A stretch of 5,710 bases of DNA from an uncultured Clostridia bacterium (GTDB lineage: Bacteria; Bacillota; Clostridia; Oscillospirales; Oscillospiraceae), in contig CALCRH010000176.1 in NCBI GenBank assembly GCA_937894515.1, positions 1 through 5,710 of the forward strand, written 5' to 3'. Below the pieces are notes generated by a model. That model searched no databases. It was not told the origin of the DNA and saw only the letters and a program-made list of their open reading frames with translations. The stretch's first letter is position 1; every line of letters begins with the position of its first letter. Below, piece after piece: positions 1 to 4,740 of this stretch. Position numbers and translations under genes: made by a program.

Positions 1-29
1 ACGCTCATCTTCGGATGGGCGTTATTTTA
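1..29 (+). terminator. Rho-independent terminator with UUCG loop
   Basis: An 8-bp stem (CGCTCATC with GATGGGCG, one G-U pair) is closed by a TTCG tetraloop and followed by the T-rich tail TTATTTTA. It would end a transcript entering from the left, whose gene lies outside the window. The T-tract is interrupted, so termination may be moderate. One reading frame also stays open from base 1 to a TGA at 139-141, but the extra-stable loop and perfect stem favour a terminator. Confidence 0.7.
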
Positions 30-262
30 TGTTTACGGCATACCATTAATTCAAGAAGGAATAGGGAAGATGTCCCTTACATCAAAATCATCGCTTAATT
101 CCCGAATAGGCAACAGAATACAAGGGAGTATGGGTGAGTGATATTAGGGACAACATTTTCGTCAACTGATAGGAGTGTGCTTAAAAATGCGAAAAACCGA
201 AAAAATCCAAAATGCTCACAAACCCTGTGTTTATACGGGTTTCGGGAATTTTATAAAAACAC
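30..262. other. Non-coding stretch upstream of spoIVB remnant 1
   Basis: I recognise no gene here. A GTG-started open frame (138 onward) runs into the spoIVB remnant, but its first ~50 residues show no similarity to SpoIVB or to any family I know, and no good ribosome binding site precedes it. The stretch contains an inverted copy of the recombination-arm motif at 143-155 and a weak dyad AAACCC/GGGTTT near 223-246. It may be the end of a previously integrated element. Confidence 0.4.
143..155 (-). repeat. Inverted copy of the spoIVB-junction arm motif
   Basis: Read on the minus strand these 13 bases match 12 of 13 with bases 264-276 of the hairpin in front of spoIVB remnant 1 (shared core TGTTGTCCCTA). 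The two therefore form a long-range inverted repeat about 130 bp across. A comparable inverted arm lies upstream of remnant 2 at 1163-1180. Paired arms beside a recombination junction would fit binding sites for an integrase or excision factor, but that role is inferred. Confidence 0.45.
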
Positions 263-285
263 GTGTTGTCCCTACTTGACAACAC
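263..285 (+). repeat. Junction hairpin 1 (8-bp arms, 7-nt loop)
   Basis: GTGTTGTC and GACAACAC are perfect inverted arms around CCTACTT. The hairpin ends two bases before the LSGSP coding sequence of spoIVB remnant 1. The same arms recur before remnants 2 and 3 with loop CCACCTT, so the hairpin is a conserved part of the unit. It is not followed by a T-tract, which argues against a terminator. A recombinase half-site is the likelier role. Confidence 0.6.
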
Positions 286-287
286 TC

Positions 288-446
288 CTGTCGGGTAGTC
301 CTGTCTTGCAAAATGGGCGGTTAATTGGGGCGATAACCCATGTCCTTGTAGACGACCCAACAACGGGTTACGCCATCTTTGCCGAAAATATGTTGGAAAC
401 CGCACAGGGCGTTGCAAGTGAAAACAAATTTAAAGATGCATCATAA
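288..446 (+). pseudogene. spoIVB: spoIVB 3'-end remnant, copy 1
   Basis: This encodes the last 52 residues of SpoIVB, the forespore-secreted S55 serine peptidase that triggers SpoIVFB-dependent pro-sigma-K processing. The visible signature is SGSP (catalytic serine, residue 4 of the remnant in this numbering) followed by LIGAITHV and the DDPTTGYAIF block, ending at a natural stop. The family normally has a PDZ domain and the histidine/aspartate part of the active site upstream. All of that is missing, and the sequence before the LSGSP codons is unrelated. The residue before SGSP is Leu rather than the Met usual in GMSGSP, so homology breaks within that codon. The copy differs from the other two at many silent sites and in its tail (GVASENKFKDAS). 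It cannot make an active peptidase alone, but it could be a displaced 3' end able to rejoin a 5' part by recombination. Confidence 0.85.
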
Positions 447-478
447 AAAGCATTGAGACAAAATATCTCAATGCTTTT
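446..478. terminator. Bidirectional terminator between remnant 1 and lipoprotein gene
   Basis: A perfect 13-bp stem (AAAAGCATTGAGA with TCTCAATGCTTTT) surrounds the 7-nt loop CAAAATA. Its outer A/T runs give a U-tract on both strands. It lies between the stop of spoIVB remnant 1 on + and the stop of the convergent lipoprotein gene on -, so it can serve both. It begins in the remnant's stop codon, suggesting that it travelled with this spoIVB 3' end. Confidence 0.85.
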
Positions 479-504
479 AAAAGAGGGTATTTACATTTTT
501 GTTA

Positions 505-1098
505 TTAGATGGTTTCCCATTCAATATTCTTATTAGAATCCCATTTTTTCAAGTATTCGTCGGCTTGTTCTTTTGAACAAACTTTGTTATTCAACTTAAA
601 GATGTTTGTCTTATCGTCAAAATATGCTAATTCTTCAATTTTTATATCAATGCCGTCAAACTTAACAGATTGAATTAGAGTAAAAGCATTCTTACGACTT
701 TTGAAACGTCCGTCTGTTTTAACACTTTTAAAATCAATGTTATCAAGAATATATCCGTAAACGGTATTGTTTTCGTATCGAAGCAACAAAACGAATTGTA
801 AAGAAGCATCAATAATCAATAATTCATCTGTGTTATCATCATTACAATCAACGAAAGCATATCCCTGCGGGTTAAAAGCGTTTAATGCATTATACTCTGT
901 CGAAAAAGTGAATTTTTCAATATTTTTTTGTTCTGTTTTATTAAATGTAAAGTCATTGTGACCGTTTAATACATCCAGTAATACCACTTTTACAGAATCA
1001 TTACTTTTCTTTCTAACATTATTTGAGTTATCATTTTGGCAAGAGCAAAGTGTAAAAACCAAAATAATTGTAAATAGATATATGATTAGTCTTTTCAT
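505..1098 (-). CDS. Small secreted lipoprotein of unknown function
   Basis: Predicted protein of 197 residues. The start chosen is the ATG at 1098-1096, because a GAGGAAA ribosome binding site lies about 8 bases upstream (near 1107-1113) and the product then begins with a textbook lipoprotein signal: MKR, a hydrophobic run to residue 17, and lipobox L17-C18-S19-C20. Signal peptidase II would cut before C20, leaving an outer-face, membrane-anchored protein with an Asn/Ser/Lys-rich linker (21-36). A longer ATG 12 codons upstream has no such support. Residues 79-95 hold a D-x-N-x-D-x-T-D-E-L segment (D84, N86, D88, T90, D91, E92) resembling a calcium-binding loop, a pattern common in uncharacterised Clostridia lipoproteins whose beta-rich domain contains a Y-A-F-x-D segment. 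No enzyme motif is visible. It is the only gene of its module, reads against its neighbours, is strongly AT-rich, and has its own consensus promoter. Function unknown. Confidence 0.8.
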   Translation of the reverse strand: MKRLIIYLFTIILVFTLCSCQNDNSNNVRKKSNDSVKVVLLDVLNGHNDFTFNKTEQKNIEKFTFSTEYNALNAFNPQGYAFVDCNDDNTDELLIIDASLQFVLLLRYENNTVYGYILDNIDFKSVKTDGRFKSRKNAFTLIQSVKFDGIDIKIEELAYFDDKTNIFKLNNKVCSKEQADEYLKKWDSNKNIEWETI

Positions 1099-1106
1099 AA
1101 ATCGTA

Positions 1107-1113
1107 TTTCCTC
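1107..1113 (-). promoter_or_regulatory. Ribosome binding site fixing the lipoprotein start
   Basis: On the minus strand GAGGAAA precedes the ATG at 1098-1096 by about 8 bases. It supports the shorter start, which also gives the clean lipoprotein signal, over the in-frame ATG at 1134. Confidence 0.7.
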
Positions 1114-1139
1114 ACATATAAATAAAATCCACATTCAAC

Positions 1140-1168
1140 ATTATAGGGTTTTCTGTAAGCATTGTCAA
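1140..1168 (-). promoter_or_regulatory. Consensus sigma-A promoter for the lipoprotein gene
   Basis: On the minus strand the -35 box is TTGACA (1163-1168) and the -10 box is TATAAT (1140-1145), separated by exactly 17 bp. Both hexamers match the consensus perfectly. Transcription would start near 1133 and run into the lipoprotein gene with a short leader. The -35 hexamer is part of the inverted arm motif (1163-1180) next to the spoIVB junction, so the element end may supply half of the promoter. Confidence 0.85.
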
Positions 1169-1180
1169 GGTCGGACGACA
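1163..1180 (-). repeat. Inverted copy of the junction arm before remnant 2
   Basis: Its reverse complement matches bases 1194-1211 at 16 of 18 positions (differences at two bases, with the ACCTTGACA block intact). The two copies face each other 13 bp apart, upstream of spoIVB remnant 2. It resembles the paired arms at 143-155 and 264-276. Likely a protein-binding arm of a former attachment site; this role is inferred. Confidence 0.55.
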
Positions 1181-1189
1181 TTTTACGAA

Positions 1190-1337
1190 ATAGTGTTGTC
1201 CCACCTTGACAACACGCCTGAGTGGCTCACCATTAATACAGAACGGCAAGCTGATTGGGGCAATTACGCACGTTTTGGTCGATGATCCCACCACCGGCTA
1301 TGCCATATTTGCCGAAAATATGCTTGAAACAGCACAG
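1190..1337 (+). repeat. 148-bp direct repeat, left copy
   Basis: These 148 bases are identical to 4379-4526, base for base, at an offset of 3189 bp. The repeat begins just before the junction hairpin and ends inside the spoIVB remnant at the codons for ETAQ. Beyond that point the two copies diverge at once (GVANSEKLRDAS here, SVANENKLKEVS in the right copy). It brackets the kinase/hydrolase operon. Confidence 0.95.
1193..1215 (+). repeat. Junction hairpin 2 (8-bp arms, 7-nt loop)
   Basis: Perfect arms GTGTTGTC/GACAACAC surround CCACCTT, ending two bases before the CTG that opens spoIVB remnant 2. It is identical to the hairpin at 4382-4404 and has the same arms as the one at 263-285. An in-frame TAG at 1191-1193 sits immediately upstream, so the remnant cannot be read from the left. 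Confidence 0.6.
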
Positions 1338-1376
1338 GGCGTTGCAAATAGCGAGAAATTAAGGGACGCATCTTAA
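1218..1376 (+). pseudogene. spoIVB: spoIVB 3'-end remnant, copy 2
   Basis: Same 52-residue C-terminal piece of the SpoIVB S55 peptidase as copy 1: LSGSPLIQNG, then LIGAITHVLV and DDPTTGYAIF, ending GVANSEKLRDAS and a TAA stop. The catalytic serine is kept; the rest of the enzyme is absent. No start codon or ribosome binding site is present, and a TAG closes the frame at 1191-1193, so it is not expressed as a protein by itself. Up to the ETAQ codons it is nucleotide-identical to copy 3, although its tail is closer in protein sequence to copy 1 (GVA...DAS). That is a mosaic pattern pointing to recombination within the remnants. Confidence 0.85.
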
Positions 1377-1380
1377 ATAT

Positions 1381-1428
1381 AAGCAGAGCAAACAGGGAAA
1401 CAACTGCCCAAGTTTGCTTTGCTTTTTT
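1381..1428 (+). terminator. Rho-independent terminator after spoIVB remnant 2
   Basis: A 13-bp stem (1381-1393 with 1412-1424, one G-U pair) has an inner GGG/CCC pairing in the loop region and is followed by a run of T (1423-1428). It lies just after the remnant's stop codon, as the terminator of remnant 1 does, so each 3' end seems to have kept its own terminator. It also insulates the following MerR-kinase promoter from upstream transcription. Confidence 0.85.
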
Positions 1429-1458
1429 GATTTTCTATTCATTATTTGAAAAAATGTA

Positions 1459-1489
1459 TTGACATTGACCTAAGGTCAAGGTTTATAAT
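1459..1489 (+). promoter_or_regulatory. MerR-type promoter with central operator dyad
   Basis: The -35 box TTGACA (1459-1464) and -10 box TATAAT (1484-1489) are separated by 19 bp rather than the usual 17. The spacer holds the perfect dyad TTGACC-TAA-GGTCAA (1465-1479). A 19-bp spacer with the operator between the hexamers is the hallmark of MerR-family control, in which the bound dimer untwists DNA to align the boxes when a ligand is sensed. The next gene begins with a MerR domain, so autoregulation is very likely. The leader would be only about 14 nt, with the ribosome binding site at its start. Confidence 0.9.
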
Positions 1490-1497
1490 CGGTTGAG

Positions 1498-1504
1498 AGG
1501 TGAG
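1498..1504 (+). promoter_or_regulatory. Ribosome binding site of the MerR-kinase gene
   Basis: AGGTGAG lies about 5 to 9 bases before the ATG at 1510. It supports the start that gives a complete MerR helix-turn-helix beginning at residue 2. Confidence 0.7.
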
Positions 1505-1509
1505 AAAAT

Positions 1510-3201
1510 ATGCTGATTAACGAATTGTCTCAAAAAACCCGACTTACTAAAAAAGCAATTCGTTTTTATGAAAATAAAGGTCTTATCGAGGTAAAACGGC
1601 TGAAAAACGGATACCGTGATTATGATGAGAACAATTTGAAACGCCTTAAAGAGATTAAACTTCTTCGTTTGATAGGTCTCAGTGTATCGGATATTTGCCT
1701 TTATTATAACAAGATTGCTCTGCTTGATGATTTGTTTGATAAACGCAAAAAAGAAGTGAAAACCGAATGCGGTAAATATTCGCTTCAATACGAGAATCTT
1801 TGTTCTTTGATAGATTCGTTCAATCTGGGGCATTTTGATCTTCAAGCCGATTTTGACGAAACCGAACCGCTTTGCGAAAACGAATTAAACTGCAAATGTT
1901 CTATTGGTATAGACATAGGAACAACAAGCATATCAGCGACGGTTTTCGGGTTGGAGAATAACAATCAGATGGACTGTTTTTCAATTTTGTATAACACTGA
2001 TATTGAAAGCATAAATCCGTACTTTTCACTCCAAGATGTGGAAATCATTTTTCAAACAGTTAAACAGCTCACCGATTATTTAATTAAACGCTATAAAAAT
2101 GCCGTATCAATAGGCATTACGGGACAAATGCACGGCATACTTTATATAGATGCTAAGGGCAACTGTGTATCTCCGTTTGTTAACTGGCAGGATAAACGGG
2201 GTGATTTGCCTTATAAAGACTCCACATACTCAAAGGTAATCGGCATACCTACGGGTTACGGAATTTGTACTCATTTTTATAATGAAATGAATGGATTAGT
2301 GCCCGAAAATGCGGCGAAAATATGTAGTATTTGTGATTATATTGCAATGAAACTTGCGGGTATTACAAAACCGTTGGTTCACATTTCACTGGCACATAGT
2401 TTCGGAGCTTTCGATATAGAAAAAAGCACTTTTGATATAAAAAAGCTCAAAGATTTAGTCAATATTGATTTTTTGCCTGAAACAACTTGTGAGAATAAGA
2501 TTTTAGGTCAATATAAGGGTGTTCCCGTGTCTGTTGCCATAGGTGATAATCAGGCAAGTTTTATCGCTTGTGCCGTTGATGATGAAACATTGCTTGTAAA
2601 TTTCGGAACGGGCAGTCAAATCTGTGCTGTGTGCCAACAAACAAAATATGTTGGAAATTGTGAATTGAGACCGCTGATAGACGGCAAAAAAATTCTTTGC
2701 GGTGCGGCACTTTCAGGTGGCAAATCGTACGCTCTTTTAGAGCGTTTTGTACGGTCACTTGTGGGGATGGAATACTCACAGTATGCACGCATCAATGATC
2801 TTGCAAAAACAGCCTATGACAAAAAAATCAAACCGCTAAATGTTGAAACACTGTTTTACGGGAAACGTTCCAACAGTACCATTCGGGGGAGTATTACGGA
2901 TATTGACTCAACGAATTTTACCCCGGAAGCATTTGCTCTTGGCTTTGATTACGGAATGGCAAAAGAATTATATGATTTCTATGTTGAAATGCCAGTAAAA
3001 GTCAATAAAATCGTGGCATCCGGTAACGGAATCAGAAAAAATGAAACGCTTAAAAATGTTGTGGGTGATATGTTTGGCTTGCCGCTTTATTTATCGAATA
3101 TTAAAGAAGAAGCCGCAACAGGTGCGATGCTTTTCGGTGCTTTGAGCGCAAAAATAATAGATGATATAACTCATTTTGTAAAAAGAGGAAATTTGTTATG
3201 A
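1510..3201 (+). CDS. MerR DNA-binding domain fused to FGGY carbohydrate kinase
   Basis: 563 residues. Residues 1-70 form a MerR-type winged helix: LSQKTRLTKKAIRFYENKGL (HTH), wing with NGYRDYDENN, then LKEIKLLRLIGLSVSDI. Residues 75-105 are a likely dimerisation helix. Residues 131-555 are a complete FGGY sugar kinase, the ASKHA-fold family that phosphorylates a sugar with ATP. Visible motifs are phosphate-1 GIDIGTTS (133-140), sugar-binding ITGQMHG (203-209) and NWQDKRG (225-231), catalytic-base segment IGDNQAS with D346, phosphate-2 NFGTGS (364-369), and adenosine-site ASGNGIRKN (503-511). GQMHG most resembles xylulo-/sedoheptulokinase branches. Nothing essential appears lost, so it is probably an active ketose kinase that also senses its substrate. 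The linker carries C122, C128 and C130, with C63, C87 and C98 before it. The gene has a MerR-type promoter and overlaps the hydrolase gene by ATGA. Exact sugar unknown. Sugar-sensing HTH-kinase fusions are well known for ROK proteins (NagC, Mlc, XylR); the MerR-FGGY pairing is unusual to me. Confidence 0.9.
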   Translation: MLINELSQKTRLTKKAIRFYENKGLIEVKRLKNGYRDYDENNLKRLKEIKLLRLIGLSVSDICLYYNKIALLDDLFDKRKKEVKTECGKYSLQYENLCSLIDSFNLGHFDLQADFDETEPLCENELNCKCSIGIDIGTTSISATVFGLENNNQMDCFSILYNTDIESINPYFSLQDVEIIFQTVKQLTDYLIKRYKNAVSIGITGQMHGILYIDAKGNCVSPFVNWQDKRGDLPYKDSTYSKVIGIPTGYGICTHFYNEMNGLVPENAAKICSICDYIAMKLAGITKPLVHISLAHSFGAFDIEKSTFDIKKLKDLVNIDFLPETTCENKILGQYKGVPVSVAIGDNQASFIACAVDDETLLVNFGTGSQICAVCQQTKYVGNCELRPLIDGKKILCGAALSGGKSYALLERFVRSLVGMEYSQYARINDLAKTAYDKKIKPLNVETLFYGKRSNSTIRGSITDIDSTNFTPEAFALGFDYGMAKELYDFYVEMPVKVNKIVASGNGIRKNETLKNVVGDMFGLPLYLSNIKEEAATGAMLFGALSAKIIDDITHFVKRGNLL

Positions 3202-4352
3202 AAAAAATTGCGTTTAATTATTCGGGTGATGTTTCGGGAAAAGGGTTTGCTATTCAACAAATTGATGGCGAATTAAACTTTAAACTATTTTACGATTTTC
3301 GTGAAAATCCACTTGTTTTAACTGCAAACGTCACTATGGGCGATAAAATCGAGCTGAAGCTATGTTCTTACCGTATTGAACTTTATGTGAACGGCAAAAT
3401 GGTTGATGAAGAGTGGCCTTGCGGAAACTGTCTTGCCGAATTTGGCGAAGGTTTTACCGTTACCGATGAAGCCGATATTGAGGTTGAGGAACCCGCCGTT
3501 ATTTCAACCTTTGAAACTGCGGAGGGATGGAAACCGGAAGAAAATGTTTTTGTTGGTGATTGTATGCCTTATGTTGATAAGGACAGGTATCATGTTTTGT
3601 ACCTAAAAGACCGACATCACCATGACAGTAAATGGCATTTGGGTGCCCATCAGTGGAGCCATATTTCAACCTCTGATTTTGTTACATGGCAGGTGCATCC
3701 TTTGGCTGTTGGAATTACAGACCCTTTGGAGGGTTCAATCTGCACAGGCTCGTGGATAAAATACAATAATACGCATTATCTTTTTTATACGATTCGCATG
3801 GCAGATGGGTCTGCGGCACAGATCAAAAGAAGTATCAGCACGGACGGGTATCACTTCAAAAAGGATGACAGTTTTTGCTTTACGCTCAGTAATAAATATG
3901 ATATGCCAAAAGCCCGAGACCCAAAGGTCATTTGCGATTCAAACGGATTGTTTCATATGTTTTTAACTACTTCTCTTATGGAAGAACAAAAGGGATGCTT
4001 GGCGCATCTTATTTCAACGGATCTAAACTCTTGGGAAGAACTTTCAGAACCGCTTTATGTCAACAATGACAGCCGTCAGCCGGAATGTCCCGATTATTTC
4101 AAATACAAGGATAAGTATTATTTACTCTTTAGCATCAAAGGAAATGCTCAGTATCGTTATTCCGATAAAGAGTTTTCCGATTGGCAAATACCCATAACAA
4201 AAGAAATCCCCTGTTATTCCGTTCCGAAAGCTGCCGTGTGGAATGAAAAACTCATTTTCACCGGATTTAACGGCGGAGGAAAATACGGAGGCACTATGAC
4301 ATTCAAAACCGCAGAAACCGATGAAAATGGCGAGTTTGTGTACAACGAGTGA
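3198..4352 (+). CDS. GH32-like (clan GH-J) intracellular glycoside hydrolase
   Basis: 384 residues. Residues 3-95 look like a small beta-sandwich (ELYVNGKMVDEEWP near 61-74). Residues 110-375 look like a five-bladed propeller of the GH32/GH68 clan. The three acidic sites of that clan are recognisable: nucleophile D121 in GDCMPY (replacing the usual NDPNG), R240-D241-P242 (RDP, transition-state stabiliser), and acid/base E296 in PECPDYF. HHHDSKWHLGAHQWSH (140-155) and EGSICTGS (178-185) occupy the places of the conserved WGH and SGS segments. Classical GH32 enzymes put the sandwich at the C-terminus; here it is N-terminal. There is no signal peptide, so the substrate is probably an imported or phosphorylated fructoside-like sugar. 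The start overlaps the kinase stop (ATGA), with GAGGAAA at 3185-3191 as ribosome binding site, indicating coupled translation. It likely releases a ketose for the kinase. The stop comes only 27 bp before the junction repeat with no terminator between, so slight C-terminal truncation by integration is possible. Substrate is inferred. Confidence 0.8.
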   Translation: MKKIAFNYSGDVSGKGFAIQQIDGELNFKLFYDFRENPLVLTANVTMGDKIELKLCSYRIELYVNGKMVDEEWPCGNCLAEFGEGFTVTDEADIEVEEPAVISTFETAEGWKPEENVFVGDCMPYVDKDRYHVLYLKDRHHHDSKWHLGAHQWSHISTSDFVTWQVHPLAVGITDPLEGSICTGSWIKYNNTHYLFYTIRMADGSAAQIKRSISTDGYHFKKDDSFCFTLSNKYDMPKARDPKVICDSNGLFHMFLTTSLMEEQKGCLAHLISTDLNSWEELSEPLYVNNDSRQPECPDYFKYKDKYYLLFSIKGNAQYRYSDKEFSDWQIPITKEIPCYSVPKAAVWNEKLIFTGFNGGGKYGGTMTFKTAETDENGEFVYNE

Positions 4353-4378
4353 ATTGACAGTGCGCAAGGGACGGTTCG

Positions 4379-4526
4379 ATAGTGTTGTCCCACCTTGACA
4401 ACACGCCTGAGTGGCTCACCATTAATACAGAACGGCAAGCTGATTGGGGCAATTACGCACGTTTTGGTCGATGATCCCACCACCGGCTATGCCATATTTG
4501 CCGAAAATATGCTTGAAACAGCACAG
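4379..4526 (+). repeat. 148-bp direct repeat, right copy
   Basis: Identical to 1190-1337. It begins 26 bp after the hydrolase stop codon and covers the junction hairpin plus most of spoIVB remnant 3. Homologous or site-specific recombination between the two copies would release a 3189-bp circle carrying the whole MerR-kinase/hydrolase operon and leave one copy behind. Confidence 0.95.
4382..4404 (+). repeat. Junction hairpin 3 (8-bp arms, 7-nt loop)
   Basis: Same GTGTTGTC/CCACCTT/GACAACAC arrangement as hairpin 2, placed two bases before spoIVB remnant 3. Just upstream (4367-4372) is only a short inverted GGGAC, weaker than the inverted arms seen beside the other two copies. Confidence 0.6.
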
Positions 4527-4565
4527 TCAGTGGCGAATGAAAATAAACTGAAAGAAGTCTCGTAA
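4407..4565 (+). pseudogene. spoIVB: spoIVB 3'-end remnant, copy 3
   Basis: Third copy of the last 52 residues of the SpoIVB peptidase, starting LSGSPLIQNG and ending SVANENKLKEVS at a TAA stop. It is identical to copy 2 through the ETAQ codons, then differs at many bases over 12 codons. As with the other copies, no start, ribosome binding site or upstream peptidase sequence is present, and an in-frame TAG lies at 4380-4382. It is the copy nearest the core gene guaA and may be the original chromosomal 3' end, but this order of events is inferred. The hydrolase transcript would read through it to the hairpin repeat that follows. Confidence 0.85.
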
Positions 4566-4569
4566 AATT

Positions 4570-4697
4570 GGCTCTCCTTGTGTAAAGGAGGCTGGCACGG
4601 CATTGCCGTGACGGGAGAATTGTGAAACTATATAATAAATAATAAAACAATCTCTCAGTCAGCTTCGCTGACAGCCCTCCTTTACACAAGGAGAGCC
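4570..4697. mobile_element. MITE-like palindromic repeat element (128 bp)
   Basis: Terminal inverted repeats of 25 and 26 bp (4570-4594 and 4672-4697) match perfectly apart from one extra base. Each is followed inward by a small hairpin: CACGGC-ATT-GCCGTG (4596-4610) and GTCAGC-TTC-GCTGAC (4658-4672). The centre is AT-rich and non-coding. From memory, this ggctctcc/ggagagcc design with two inner stem-loops recurs in gut Clostridia genomes as a non-autonomous element. The transcript folds into one long stem and is followed by TTTTT (4698-4702), so it can also terminate the operon reading through spoIVB remnant 3. No clear target-site duplication is visible. Confidence 0.75.
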
Positions 4698-4740
4698 TTT
4701 TTATACAAAAATATCTTGTCAAAAACAAATGTATAGTGCC

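Noticed and set aside
1..141. End of a membrane-like protein in the frame open from base 1
   Set aside because: The first 29 bases form a near-perfect UUCG hairpin with a T-rich tail, and the remaining residues resemble no family. An open stretch of this length can occur by chance.
263..285. Junction hairpin as a transcription terminator
   Set aside because: No T-tract follows on either strand and all copies abut coding sequence. Conserved placement at the homology break fits a recombination site better.
138..446. Single 102-codon gene with a novel N-terminus joined to a SpoIVB C-terminus
   Set aside because: The upstream half looks random, there is no good ribosome binding site, and the other two copies are closed by a TAG at the equivalent place. 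It is a remnant joined by chance to an open frame.
1082..1294. Short open frames on both strands over spoIVB junction 2
   Set aside because: They are alternative-frame readings of the junction hairpin and spoIVB remnant. The same minus-strand frame recurs at 4214-4483 only because the 148 bp are duplicated.
190..4565. CRISPR array or integron attC array from repeated units
   Set aside because: There are only three units, separated by gene-sized segments, and no spacer-sized intervals. The repeated part is coding sequence of spoIVB plus a hairpin, without integron R''/R' core sites.
4453..4728. Minus-strand frame across the MITE
   Set aside because: It spans spoIVB remnant 3 and the inverted repeats of the MITE; there is no protein similarity or ribosome binding site.
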